Below are positions 12,801-22,860 of a stretch of 64,000 nt of DNA, piece after piece (positions within the stretch are counted from its first letter, which is position 1; every line of letters begins with the position of its first letter). The position numbers and the translations under genes were made by a program. A model generated the notes under the pieces. The model was not told where the DNA came from and did no database searches. It was given only the letters and a program-made list of their open reading frames with translations. This stretch comes from Monocercomonoides exilis. Lineage: Eukaryota > Preaxostyla > Oxymonadida > Polymastigidae. Location: positions 62,001-126,000 of the forward strand of contig LSRY02000016.1 in assembly GCA_001643675.2 (NCBI GenBank). Direction: 5' to 3'.

Positions 12801-13153
12801 TGCCTTCTTTGTTCTCCTACAATGTCCTGCTAAGTCGTGCGCATCCTCTCTTCTTTTTGTGGGATTCCATATGTGCAACTGTCATGCTCCATCCTTCATT
12901 GACGCCGCTTGCCTCTAGCGCACTCACTCAATTGCAACTGTGTCTCAAATCATTCAGAATAATTATGAGAGGAGACAAACAGGAAAAAGCGCAAGAAAAG
13001 CTTGAAAGAAAAGCCGAAAAAGAAAGAAAACTCGAAGCACAACGCGAAAAAGAGCGGAAATCTGTACTAAATGAATATAAAAAGAAAGCCATTGAGAGAA
13101 AAAGAAGAATGAAAGCATTTGAAGAAAGGCAAAAACAGATTAACAAATTGTAG
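6881..13153 (+). CDS. Very large Ser-rich protein of unknown function
   Basis: The frame is open for about 2,090 residues from the first ATG (6881; upstream in-frame codons exist but no earlier ATG close by) to TAG at 13151-13153. The N-terminal 500 residues are helix-rich (EFKSTCDDVAIFANLVKVME and onward), without a recognisable enzyme motif. The middle has many Ser/Thr/Pro low-complexity stretches, an acidic block (DDDRDECSSGRETDGD) and hydrophobic Leu-rich helices. The last 70 residues are a Lys/Glu/Arg helix (KAQEKLERKAEKERKLEAQR) that should form a coiled coil. HEAT-like helical packing is possible but not demonstrable by eye. A missing upstream exon cannot be excluded. Confidence 0.8.
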   Translation: MPRVASTIEFKSTCDDVAIFANLVKVMELCEDLGQTHVLSLMHQYLDGCERKNMKYSSLTLHKQKEALKSKETLCIQLLKDFNAFPQKMKFSKENSTMKKENTFLYSKSDYCEFDLPQVKEMTDSFSKFGENMISTFESSQESINFYSKTCVPVSIVQKFSGLVAVLLKVVIQSYQNIEMRTIQSLTHASVRFLSLHILPTESAQILRFLSDLLQKPARYAGAMKESSSLSQTNSSIVPVQKCMENIQCLIFSFPSHLPLLVQSSIFIRTSCLIPPQSLLIQLSVCLTTLLMECQKNLQENSVNKTISSFLQASPNLQRTLPGSPPSDSYLLKLLRPFYLSLFHICRRSFDLMPTSIFNLCSNILSFSEKDDYELFFEYLGVRRMGECDMCKKARLLGSKVEQSEEDTHFDDNDDEEKQSTFIETDRSICSENDFDVWNALRYHKHQYEIINKKRIQLCRVGGFPSIHKEPATNGLKDSKREDVATENDNASRKVAAAPQIHSNENIQTTKFASLQPQQNESCEETLISLSEIDDLKQRAVDWILKSARDCEWLEAAGKAFDELAAIKTNLRIPNKEEVKKAGAESAISNKENVFNVTFSGQSMLFHYHFNHLIQTVRHLFHLARFSFDAQENLIELCSNLLMALTLVVCESLRFWMKTRNESDSCNASSACSSAPSAPSAVSASDPTPSDSSSISTSASSGIKDSSLSSPLSQSPLCLNSDFSLFLTYSSELALTFSLINELYSTQSECSECTSNIILVSCSFILAHTSLVNNQSSHYLPFFLKSQSSFISSFTQHSPSEMPHTESFFPSLLFTSRQPTYLPPLHLNNQMTNILVTEYSGLVHYASRNIATFYSSASKESQATAFKSMFIALDCFKTHTVCHPSSAIFQKMRVMKQEAEARQRSSDEWGESFLSEKQISTPTSPHTPFKAWIAPSSKKAQEIALSMPSSSSSSLALSEEKGATSSDTTELHPIIISAPLPLFPLEETNKLSASPFAASDDSSVQTSNESNVLNQKLVSHSRIQIPLRTISTSSSFPSFTPSISSASAPSTAQPVLSYSDGCCIMSVALTPLTSHLFRVASEALFGTAFYLFHQSARTMILPFPTAVSVSWCLVLVKAILDWMPLSLKSVPLPSEIPSFFSSAQVLFDDSVDQKIKDLMKEIISTLQIAPPTKHHKKSKNATGKTVNTIASPSISRSPTASSIDIDALYDSLYRRPSSASLSSCCTQSTLSTLTTNAMGDFLDDDRDECSSGRETDGDSYASSGGDDFSADSNSGTGESSTVCFEKVSFLSNEESLTRNSTELKSFQKEKAKHSKRRRRGLKQSSKMSLFLQIRPKISAISAESTASYHELRRVVTKKSQIGDGWFLPMSVIANRRQLKKMMMEDTDGTEFSQVPAVQQPLHIQLMKSESAPFSLKAMEQLRMHTILHTDSFGIEFLFGSLFVLLDALVQVQLNTALTKQAETEAQNEDDESPLKDCGIIREETEQEQVALSVESTAKSLSLQRTKVDFDKNDSLRNSQSSESRNSIGKGSVPTNVQQKSKNMYESNACSTSSSPPPSLSPSPSSPLKKRKGIFSSKEENTAKDSYVENLGLFLASLLSSPFFSMFSIAFRSMLIYPLAAQSGLLFINSFFRLFRIWLRCFSLKVPKTLSIPFLQQKEEQENSTNISPAASASTFAVKQAAQSSTPNYIQNRKPLYQPQSTASLSLKTVQHSSLKKEDSKLKMQPHTQLSKSSIPVSSSAIKSSLQTRNTAKASGLPQIRLLPSTRLSQATSTPKAASLSISHRSEADNRHPRLSQMPSSQLKNKQDSADTNVEEDSSDDISFSEGPIESETGTETENEQYSSRTAGLAKKLKKHFVQRANKIDAFDEQRKEREVCCELLPFSLTAIDLSDSSLPIPPLQRTFRLVELLSSSPLCKPSLLQASDSEIFQSQDKHPLSPFSSTSIDCCVDASSSSSSSSSRSAVRVTPISLYLLLPSLFSYNVLLSRAHPLFFLWDSICATVMLHPSLTPLASSALTQLQLCLKSFRIIMRGDKQEKAQEKLERKAEKERKLEAQREKERKSVLNEYKKKAIERKRRMKAFEERQKQINKL

Positions 13154-13481
13154 AATATGTCATTTAAAAAATTTTTTATGTAACAAATATGAAATGAAAT
13201 AATGCAATTATATTTTGTTGTTGTTGTTATTGGACTTAGTATTTTTAGGTTTTGTGTTTATGTATGTATTTAATTTTCATACCACTAACAATGTTTTATT
13301 TTTTCCCAATAAAAATTTTTAATTATTAATCTTTCTATTTAAAAAAATTATTTATTAAATTTTTTATTTTAATTTTTTTTAGTTCAAAGCAATAGATATC
13401 GCACTCATTCCCCAGAAATAAATGGATTGATGATTGATATTAAACCATAATTACTAATATTCCGGAAATATTCCCTTAATA
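13154..13481. other. AT-rich intergenic region
   Basis: 328 bp of AT-rich DNA with AATAAA-like sequence near 13307 and T-runs. I see no gene in it. Confidence 0.6.
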
Positions 13482-15489
13482 ATGAGTGAAACGGATATTT
13501 CAACAAAACCTTCCAAACCGAAGGTTCATTTATTGAAACTGTTAGCTGCTGGATGTGCCGGATCTTCTCCAACTATTATGATGGCAACCGTAATGACAGT
13601 GTTACAACCTCTTTTGATAAGTATATCAATTATTTCATTTTTCAATTTATTTACGAAGAATTAATCGCATATATATTTGATGATACTGTTGTTCAAAAGG
13701 ACTTGGTGTTTCAAAATGGGCCAGCCCAATAATACAACTGATGGCCCCAATCATTGGTATTACTCAGCCGTTTATTGGATCAAAAAGTGACAAATGCAAA
13801 AGTAAATGGGGAAAAAGAAAACCGTTTCTTTTATTCGGTTTCATTTGTGCTCTTTTGTGTTTTGCGTTTTTTATAATGATCGATGAAAATGGTTTGAGTT
13901 GAAATTAAGAAAATAAATTCATTAGTTCATTACTAACTTTCAAATCAGTTTTTGGAGACGGAAATGCTGCGATAGCAATGGCAATAGTGGGCTTTTTTAT
14001 GTGTACTTTATCGATGAATTTCATGATGGGACCAGGAAGGACAATCGTTTTTGATCTTGCTGGTGACGGGCAGCAATTTGCGGGAAATTTGATGATGATG
14101 GTGTTAACTGGAGTGTCAACGCTTGCAGGACTTGGATTTATGGCGTTTACAAAAAGACCATTTATTTTTTCTGCTGTGTTCTGTTCGCTTCTTTGTTTGC
14201 CAACGTTTCTTTTTGTGAAAGAGCCTCCACTTGCAAAAGAGACAACTGCAAGCAAAGGATCAGAGTCTGCACACAAAAAGAAAGATGGAACCTTCAAAGA
14301 GATGAAAAAGGGATTGTGCTTGATTATTAAGAATCGGCAAATGCTTATGATTATAATTTTTTCGTTCTTTGAGTTGATGTCATTGATGTGTTTTTCTTCG
14401 TTTTTCTCATTGTTTATGACGTCTGCCATCTACCGTTCAAACGACCCTGGACTGACGCCAGAAGAGTCAAAGATTCGATATGATAAAGGGATTCAAATGA
14501 CTTCATTTTCGAAGATGGCGTCAAATCTGATGATGACCCTCTTCTCTGCAATTGCAGCGCCTATCATCATGCTGCTGGGGATGCGTCTGTCGTTCATTGT
14601 GACCTGCGTCTGCTCCACTGCAGCGGTGTTTGCGCTTGTGTTTGTGTCTCCGATGGACACGTCTCTCGTCTGGCTGGCGTTCCTCGCAAACATCCTGTCC
14701 TCAGTCAACCTGGCGATGATTATGTCTGTTCCTCCAGTGGTGATCGCAGCAGAGTGCCCGCAAGACCAGCTCGGGATGTATATGGGCCTGTTTGCGCTGT
14801 TTGCAATGGGCGGGCAGATGCTGGCAAGTCTCATCCCGGTTGGCATTAACAGTAACATCGGGCTCTATTCAGGCGGGAGGCATTACCTGCAGTGGGACTT
14901 CTTGTTTTCCGCAATCTGCGGGGTGTGCGGGATAATCGTCATCCCGTTTCTGAAGGAGGTGAACATCCGATCGAAGAACAGGAAGCTGCCAGGGAAAGAG
15001 AAGCAAGGCAAGAAAGATGTGAGCAGCAAAGAGCAGGAAGCCGGAAAGGGAGACGAGAGTGAGAGCAGCTCCGGCGAGGAAGTTACGCCGCTGCTGGCTG
15101 ATGGCGGATACCAGCGTCTGGGCGGAGACTCTTCGGCAGGCGCTTCGCTGGTAGACTCGCCCACAATGAAGAACCTCATCAACACAGCTTCTGCGACCTC
15201 GGCCTCTGCGATGACGGCAGCCTCGTCAGCCACACTGTCTCCGATACCGATGGGAGCAACGCCGACTTACAGCTCGTTTGAGACGACGGGGCAGACACCT
15301 TCGCACCCAGTCAGAAATGACTATTACGAAGTGTCGCCGAAGCTGACACCGTATTCGTCCTCAGCGAACCAGGGCAATCCTCCTTATGCTCTTGCTTCTT
15401 CTGAGGCTGGATATCGAATGCCAAGCGGAGGAATCAACGATGAGGGCTTTTTGTCACAGCCTCTTTTGAACTCTTTGGATACAAATTAG
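13482..15489 (+). CDS. MFS sugar transporter, SLC45/sucrose-carrier (GPH) type, three exons
   Basis: Exons 13482-13620, 13700-13891 and 13949-15489 join in frame to about 623 residues. Introns are 79 nt (GTATAT...AAG) and 57 nt (GTTTGA...CAG); the second contains a perfect TACTAAC branch-point box before its acceptor. The protein is a 12-helix major-facilitator. The loop after helix 2 reads GSKSDKCKSKWGKRKPFLLF, matching the S-D-R-C-x(2-4)-G-R-R-R-P-F-I signature of plant SUT and animal SLC45 carriers, and a further helix has MMGPGRTIVFDLAGDGQQ, matching N-x-x-x-G-P-x-R-x-L-x-x-D. A Ser-rich tail of about 150 residues follows. The likely role is proton-coupled uptake of a disaccharide or hexose; the substrate is not readable. 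GC content rises sharply within the last exon (from about 14570). Confidence 0.88.
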
Positions 15490-17313
15490 AATGCTCCTCT
15501 TTCGTTTATTTTATTTGAGAGGAAATAATGTTGTTTTCATAAAACTTGAGACAAATTGTTTCTTTCTCCGTTATTTTGAATCTGACTGTAGCTGGTTTTT
15601 CCTTCAATCATCTTTGGCGATTTCAAGTTTTCTTGGCTTGAAACAGCTTCTCAAATCACTCGAAGGACTACACGCCATTAAACATTTCATGATGTACCTA
15701 TTCTTATTCTAATTATTCTTCTTCTTCAAATAACTATTATTATTCTTATTATATATATACATATATATGCTTTCTATCTACTTTTAACTCACTGCCTTTT
15801 TTATTGTTGAAGATATTTGTTTAAACGCTGATATATTTTTTCATGTTTTAGATTGATTAATCAGCAGCTTGTTTTTTCGAGGGCATTTATTGTTTGAAAT
15901 ATATAAATGTATATTTTTATTTTTTTTCTTTTCTTTGTGGTAAATGCTTTCTTGATTTTGTGTTTTGTCGAATCTTATTGCAAGCATGTGAACATTTTCA
16001 TGTTTCAATCAACTTCTGAGATGTTTTATTTTTCGAATTATTTTAGAAAAGATTTTCAATAGTAGTAAGTGGTTTAATTTTAAATTTTGTTGATTATCTT
16101 TTTTTTTTTTTTTTTTTTTTTTTTTTCATTTCTTGAATTTTATCATTTTTTTCATTTTGGTTTCTTTCGGAAATATTTGCACGGAATTTGATTTTTCTGC
16201 AATTTTTTCCAATTTGAATTATCTTTTGAGTTTTAAAGAGTGAAAAAAGAATCAAAATCTTTCTCTTTTATAAATGAGAATTAAATTCTTTCATATCCTA
16301 TTTTAAATAAATATTGAAATGAATGATGTGAATTTTCAAAGTTAGAGTGAATTCGCGGAAGATGAATGTCGTGCATATGCAACTTCTGTTTTTAAAATGT
16401 GAAAAAGAATCATTAGATATTATAAATTTGAATGTCACACATTTAAAGCGCAAATGAAGAAATATTGTTAATTTCTTTATTCAGAGAAAGAACAATATTT
16501 TATTCATATTTCTATATTTATTTTTTAATTTTTTTTTTGAAAAATACAACAAAATATTTTATAATATATTAAGATCAATTTAAAACAGTTGATTCTTAAT
16601 GAAAATTGTTTATTTTCTGCGTAATAATAACAGGAACATGCGAGCTTTTAATTGAAAGGTTTGTAATCAATGAGGATCGAGGATAAACTTTTATTTAAAG
16701 AGCATGAAATGATGAAGAAATTAAAAAGCAAGGATGGTTCTCATAATCGTATTTATATGTGTCAAAATTGTAAATACAACGGCAATTCTATTTTCTTCCT
16801 TTCATTTTATGTGATCGGATGAAAGGGATTTAGCTTTTGTTTTTCTTTGATATATATTAATAATGACATTTGAGGAGTATGCTTGTCGAAATACCTATTA
16901 AATTAGCAATACGCAATATTGCTTATGTTTAATATGGACCATGATCGAATAATCTTCTCACTGATTCATGTGGAAAACTTTTTTGGAAAAAAAATTTTTT
17001 TTGAATCAATTTATGATTTGACTTTTTTTTTTTTATTCCGAAATTATATTTTCCTGTGCATTTTTTTCATAAATATTTGTTAGTACTGCATTCATAAAGT
17101 ATTGAAGAATTTTTTGGAAATTATTCTTTCTTTTTTGTTTTTTGAAGTTCAAAAAATATTTTTAATTCGATTCTTGCTTTATCTTCATCACCTTAGCATT
17201 ATGCGTACTATTAAATTATTTTTTAATTTCTTCAAGAAAAAATATTTATTTTCAAAAACTTTGAAAATAATTTTTCTATTGAGGGTACTGATCTTGACAA
17301 AAAGTGTTGAAAA
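15490..17313. other. Long AT-rich intergenic region
   Basis: 1.8 kb of strongly AT-rich DNA with a (TA)n stretch near 15750, a 28-nt T run at 16099-16126, and only short spurious reading frames. A 50-codon frame at 16670-16822 with one CxxC pair was considered and not called. Confidence 0.6.
16099..16126. repeat. Homopolymer T tract (28 nt)
   Basis: Uninterrupted T run in noncoding DNA; its exact length may reflect assembly error. Confidence 0.8.
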
Positions 17314-19319
17314 ATGAATTCTAATGTTATTATCGTTAAGCCATGGGTTAGCCGTGGTTATTTGTTGGAAGTGTGCAACATTTAAAATAATTCTACTGTG
17401 AAACAATATTTTTCTTATTCGGGAAAAAAACATGTTTTTTTTTATGTAAAAATATAAATTTAAATGTGATATTTGTATTGTTGTTGTTCTGAATGAAATA
17501 ATACAATTTTTAAAACTAAAACAGGTTCGTGAGCTTGAAGAATTGAAATCCATCATTTTAACGCAACGTTTTTTTAGATTTGAGGCATTGTCTCAACTTC
17601 TAATTGCCTTTATAAACAGTTTGATGAAAATATATGACTTTATTGTATATATTCGTGTTTTTGAATTTTTTATTTATTTTGTCGCTTCGTTTTTGAAATT
17701 CAGATTCAAACAATGGTGAAATGATGATTCATTGCGGTATTGTCGAATCTTTGTTACAAATTTTGGAAAATGAGGAAGAAGAAGATGTTCAACAGCTTGC
17801 ATTAAGCGTTTTAAATTTACTATGTATTCATTTTTCATTGAAATTCGCAAAAGGAGACATGAAAGATTGGACATGTGATATTTTAATCACAAATCTTCTT
17901 TCAATCGCATCTGTATGGAATTTTTCTTGTAAGTTTAAAGGAGTTTTTATTAATTTTATGTTTATTATTATAAAATGACATTTTTTTCTTTTTATTTTGT
18001 AAGGTGCGAGATGCATCTGTAAGCAGAATGGGAATAGACTCTATTTCTTCTTTAGTCAAAGAGAAGCCCTGCCTTTGCAAATTGATTGCTAACTCAGACT
18101 TTATGAAAAGTGCAATTCAAATTGTTCTAAAGAATCAGGAAGCAAAATTTCTGTCAGATTTAGACGTCTCGCCTTATCTTTCTAAGACACCGACAAATCC
18201 AACTGATTCTTCTGCACTTTTTTCAATGTATCTTGCTTCAAATAGAGCGACTGCAGCGTCCAGTTGTGCTTTTCCGGGTATTTCGTTGTCGTCGATGACT
18301 TCGTCCTTCGCCCTATCTCCTCCGCTCTCCGATGAGTTGCCTGAAAATTCACCATTGCTTTCTTATCCTCAAGGCACACAAGACGATCTGCATATGTTTA
18401 ATGTTTCGCAGCAGCTTTGTTCTCTCTTTCGATTGATGACGCTCCTTCTGGCTAACGGCGAAGGGAGATGGGTGACACAAGAATTGATACAAGGGCTGCT
18501 TCAATTGGAAGAAGCTGAATGTTCTTCTGTGTCTGATGGTGCAACATTAACTTTGAAGCAGTTCGGACGGTGGCAAAACACTCAAAAAGTGGGAAGTTTC
18601 GCTCCTTCTTCTTCAGCCTCTGTTGAAGCATCATCAATCCCTTCTGACGACATGGCCGGCTTTTCTATTACTCGGTCAACACCTTTTCCGTTTACGAGTG
18701 TGTATGGGATTGAGCGGACTATCAACAGGCTTCGGGGCGAGCTGCAGGATCAGCGGGAGCAGACCGAAAGAGAACGGGCACAGAGAGAAAAGCTGCAGAG
18801 AGAAAGAGAGAACGAGCAGAGGCTGTATGACGAAGAGGTTGCGGCACGCGAGAAGGAGAAAAAGGAAACAGAAAATATGAAAGGAGAATTGGAGCTTATC
18901 AACAAAAGGTGCGCAGATGTATCTTCAGAGATTAAGACGTTGGCCGCAAAATTGAGGGAAGAAGCAAAAGCGAAACGTTTGTGTTTTGTAAGAGGTTCTT
19001 GATTGATGCTCTATATGTGAAATTTCCTCTTTTGTTTCATAAAAATATCACATGTTTGCAAATGTGATTATTCGTGGTTATTTGCATATTTCGTTTTATT
19101 CTTTCAACGTCGGTCTCTGAAGCATCGTCAGCAAGCCGCTTTTTATTCCTGACGCCAAATACTTTTGCTGAAAACAGAAACATCATAACTCGAATCGGAT
19201 CAACTTCTGCAAAATCATTTATGTACAATCAGATTCTGGAATCAGTATGTTTTTTGTATATGTTAATGTGAGTGTCCTAACTATGAGTACAAGTATTTAG
19301 ATCTTTCTTTCTTCTCTCT

Positions 19320-19353
<34 letters not shown>

Positions 19354-20463
19354 TTCAGTTTTGTTTTAAAGAATGATATATTGATTTGCTGTTATTGAAT
19401 GAATAAAATATATTTTCATTTTCTATTGTGTTATTAGGGAATATGGCAGCTGTATGAATGTTGTTTTTTTGAAATCTCTTCTTTTTTTAACGTTGCTCAA
19501 TAATTGGATTTTGAAGTTCCTTTATGATAAAAGAAATTAAAAACTGTGTAAGTATGCTTCTTTCTTATTCTGGAAATCAGCTTTCATTGAATTACTATTT
19601 TTCTCTTTAAAGCAATGGGAGTTTTTCCGACAACAACTGAATTGAAGCAGACAGAGTTTTCGCGGCATGCTGGATATCATGGCACTCGTTTGTTCAGTTT
19701 ATTATTATTGTTATGTTTCTGTTTAATTAGTTGTGTGATTTCAGCCGGTCAAAGTTTGTGTTTAAGTGGAACGTGGTATGCTGAACTTGAGCATCTTATG
19801 AGCCATTTGAAAAATGAGAAAATGACAAATTGAAAGTTTAGTAGCCTTTTTCGCAAGCAAAATGAATTGTTTCATTGAGGAAATGTTGATTTTTTCTTGA
19901 CTGTTAGTTTTATATGCAAATTGGTGTATTAATTCATTATTTTCTTATTTGCATGCCCATCCTTTTTTGCAATAATATTCAATTTGCTTGATAAAAGTGG
20001 ATACCAAGATGCGCACATGGTGAGCTGTGCAGTTCGATCTGACGGCTTTGTTTTTGAGGCAGGTGATATAGTTATGATGGAGTTAAATATGACAAAAATA
20101 CCTCGAACTGTTCATTTCTTTAAAAATGGAAGGCAATGTGAACAAATTTACATAACCGATGTACCACCTTCTGTTAGATTTGTGGTTTGTGATGTCATCG
20201 CTTTCAAATAATTATAATCGTATTTATTTCAATTAATGTTTAATTTTACTATAACTTTATCCATTTTGAATAAATCTATTTTAATTCTTTATTGGATAAC
20301 ATCTGCATGCCCTTACAAACTTATTTTTAATTTTGCTTATTCTTCTATAATTCAGGTTATGATTTTTAAGGTGGATTCTTGTGTTGAATTTCTTGCAATG
20401 AACAAGAAAGAAACGGCCACAGCAAAACAAAACATTGGTAAAGCAATTGGTTGCAATTTATAG
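17314..20463 (+). CDS. Armadillo-like / coiled-coil / SPRY-domain protein, ten inferred exons
   Basis: Proposed exons: 17314-17370, 17525-17618, 17704-17933, 18004-18976, 19123-19244, 19438-19459, 19613-19687, 19745-19775, 19998-20184, 20356-20463. All phases close to one frame of 632 residues. The N-terminal part (EALSQLLIAFINN, GGIVESLLQIL-like helices) is armadillo-like. A Ser-rich linker follows, then a coiled coil (about 364-451, RERAQREKLQRERENEQR), then a SPRY/B30.2 domain spread over the last six exons: FAENRNIITRIGS, GIWQLYE, HAGYHGT, GYQDAHMV, the diagnostic GDIVMMELNMTKIPRTVHFF and PPSVRF-VMIFKVDSCVEFL. Armadillo plus SPRY architecture is common in oxymonad-type genomes, and SPRY domains usually bind protein partners. 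The least certain points are exon 1, the third intron (GTTTAA at 17934 or GTAAGT at 17929 with a later acceptor) and the 22-nt microexon. Confidence 0.75.
19323..19352. repeat. Homopolymer T tract (30 nt) inside an intron
   Basis: It lies in the 193-nt intron 19245-19437 of the SPRY gene, consistent with an enlarged intron. Confidence 0.8.
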
Positions 20464-21139
20464 TGAATGAATTCAAATCAATCCAAATTTTTATTTTGAT
20501 ATATTGAAAATTATTCTGATTTGATATATAGGGTGATTTTTAAACCCGAATATTTTTTTGAAAACCAGAACAAAAAATAAATAAATTTATTTTTGTGCGT
20601 TGTGTATTGATTTCGTTTTTAAAAAAATATTAATAATAAATATAATCAACAAGCTCTCGTTTCACAATTTTTCGAGTGTTTGTTTTTCTTTTTCTTTTCT
20701 TTTATTTTTATTTTTTTTTTATTTTTTTATTTATTTATTTTTTATTTATTTTTTTTTTTTTTTCATCAGAAAAATTATCAGTTATAATTTTTCACAAAAC
20801 TGCATTTTCTTTTTTCAGTTTTTCATCTTCAAGCAAAGCCTTCTCTGATTCTTCATTATCTTTTTCTTCATTTTTTGACTCTTTTCTTTCATCCTTTTCT
20901 TTTTTCCATTCTATTAAAAATTCTTCGTTGGTGATTAATTTTCCAAAATAGTCAAACATATGAATCATCGTCTTCGTGATGACTGAATGTTCTTTTGGAA
21001 GCTTGGCAAACGCTTCGTACTACTAATGAGACAACACTCCGCTCTTCGCAAATGAAGATTTTATTGTTGAAGGCAACAAAGAAGTTTGCAAAGCTTGTGG
21101 AAGCACATCAACTAGTACTTCTCATCGCAAAATAATTGA
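20464..21139. other. AT-rich intergenic region with low-complexity T/TTTA tract
   Basis: Contains a T-rich/TTTA low-complexity block (about 20690-20765). At 20527 is ATATAGGGTGATTTTTAAAC, an isolated end resembling the terminal repeats of the 260-bp elements described at 22.6, 33.7 and 37.6 kb. No gene seen. Confidence 0.5.
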
Positions 21140-22187
21140 AGAAGAAGAATGTGCTTCAAAATTAGAACTAATCGTCTTTTAAAAAACGGCAAATACTCCA
21201 CTATCCAATGGCTGTGCGATGTGAGTATGGTGGGGTACGAAGGTTACTATATCTATAGAAAAATCAGCAAACTTCTTCCAGAAGTTTGGCTGCGCTCTCG
21301 AAGAATGGGAATCAGAAAGGAGAATGCACCATTCTTCTCTTTTCTTCAAAGTTTCTCTTCTTTGTGTGATCCCTTAGAGCAACACTTCTTCAGCGTATTT
21401 GAGGAATAGTGCTTCAATCATCCAGCCTTCATTTTCTCCCCTAACATCCAACTGCGAACTCAAAACAAGGCGTCGTTCATCTGAAAATTTGCGGCATGGC
21501 AACAGAACGACATTTTTCGGTGAATAGCCATCAGCTACAGCTGCAATTAATGGAGCTGCATTTTGTATATTCAGCGATGTTTTGGAGAAACCAGCAAACT
21601 TTTCGGTTGGATGGAAAAATTAAAGAAGAGAAAGAAGCAGAAAGCTGAATAGAAGATTCATCAATACTGAAGATGAAAGAATTAGAATACTTATGCTTTT
21701 CAAGAAGGATTCAAGTTGAGTGAAAAGGGAAATATAGTTTGTTGATTTGATTCAGATAGCCTTTGAATGTCGACATTTCGAGGGTTTGAAGCCTTAAGCT
21801 CGGGGTTCCCTCTGGTGTATTGATAGTGATATGCTTTAGAAATGTTCACTTCATCATCTTCTTCATCGAAATCATCTTTTTTCCTATCATTGATAACAGT
21901 GTTCAGCTGAATATATATAAAAAATTGATAAATGTAATAAATAAAAAATTGTAGCAAACTAGTTTTCTCAAATGCTCTGCATTGTGAATTGTCCCACTTT
22001 CACATTCTATTTTAAGCACTCCAAATATAGATTTCTTTTCTTCCTGCTCGAATAATTCTGGTCTTCCATTTTTTCCTGCCTTCCTTCCTTTTTCTTCAGA
22101 TGCAACTACCCTATCAAATGCAGAGCGAGTGAATTCCATGTTAGCAACGTCAAAAACCAGAGATTCTCCTTAAGCAATCAAAGTTGC
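21140..22187 (-). pseudogene. Degenerate pogo/Tigger-like (DDE_1, DD35D) transposase
   Basis: Read right to left on the minus strand. An N-terminal helix-turn-helix part (GRKAGKNGRPELFEQEEKKS ... HNAEHLRKL, about 22187-21960) is followed by a 53-nt intron with host-type ends (21959-21907, GTTTGC...CAG). Next is the first catalytic Asp (IFSIDESS, Asp at 21660-21662), a middle segment (NEGWMIEALFLKYAEEVLL), then the second Asp (LLSDSHSSR, 21311-21313) and the third (PHHTHIAQPLDSGVFAVF, 21203-21205). That order and spacing, 35 residues between the last two Asp, is diagnostic of DDE_1 family transposases. At least two frameshifts (near 21690 and 21620) and in-frame TAA codons at 22170-22172, 21374-21376 and 21179-21181 show that it is dead under the standard code. 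Confidence 0.8.
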
Positions 22188-22206
22188 AACACGTGTTAAT
22201 CCACAG

Positions 22207-22292
22207 TCGAAATCGGATATAATCACATCAGTTTTTGCACATCTTTTTGTGACTATATCCGATTGTGATTATAGACGGTGTAGGTTAACTCA
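22207..22292. repeat. Terminal/subterminal repeat fragment of a pogo-like element
   Basis: Begins CAGTCGAAATCGGATATAAT and contains TGTGACTATATCCGATTGTG in inverted relation. It resembles the terminal repeat of the 429-bp MITE at 33051 (CAGTCAAGCTCGGTTATAAT). Its position next to the dead transposase links the MITE to this transposase family. Confidence 0.55.
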
Positions 22293-22544
22293 GCAAAAAA
22301 TAGAAATTAAATAATTGGAACGAATTATTCCACTTCAAACATTTTCATAGAAAAAATATGAACAGCTGATGAATTTTTTTTGAACAAATAAAACAAATAA
22401 ACTGTGCTCATTTTAAGAAACAAGAATGATGTAATAAAATATTATGTTGTGAAATCTATAAAACATTTTGACAGATATTTATTAACAATTTTTTTTTAAA
22501 TCTGGGAAAGAGATATAAAGTTAAGAATGAATCAAAAATTTTTG

Positions 22545-22860
22545 ATTAGTGCAAAAAAAGCTTGACAGTGCGTATTTTCCACAAAGTCGAATGATGTTTG
22601 TGTGATTGCAACTGAAATCATAACTTTTTTTCGGGATATTAATTTTTCTGAAATTATTTGTCATTGAGAAGTGATTTAGTATTTTAATGCTCTATTCATC
22701 ACAAATATTTCAAAAACAAATATTGAAGCTGAAATGAAGATGAGGATATCTGTAAAAAGTCTTTTCACTTTTCGTCGTTCTTTTGTACATTTTCAAGGGA
22801 TATTTTTGAACCGAAATTATCGAATAGAATAATATGATGTCATAAACAATCGCCCATATG
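22545..22860. repeat. Dispersed noncoding repeat element, copy at 22.6 kb
   Basis: Contains GCAAAAAAAGCTTGACAGTG, also found in related form near 35380, and CTGAAATCATAACTTTTTTTC followed by TTTGTCATTGAGAAG, shared with 33748 and 37584. It ends AATCGCCCATAT, matching the terminal AATCACCCATAT of the 33.7-kb copy. No coding capacity; probably a MITE family. Confidence 0.6.

Noticed and set aside
15491-15712. 73-codon frame directly after the transporter stop
   Set aside because: Hydrophobic low-complexity translation of T-rich 3' flanking DNA.
16670-16822. 50-residue protein with a CxxC pair (MRIEDKLLFKEHE...)
   Set aside because: Too short, in very AT-rich DNA, with no splice extension or homology visible.
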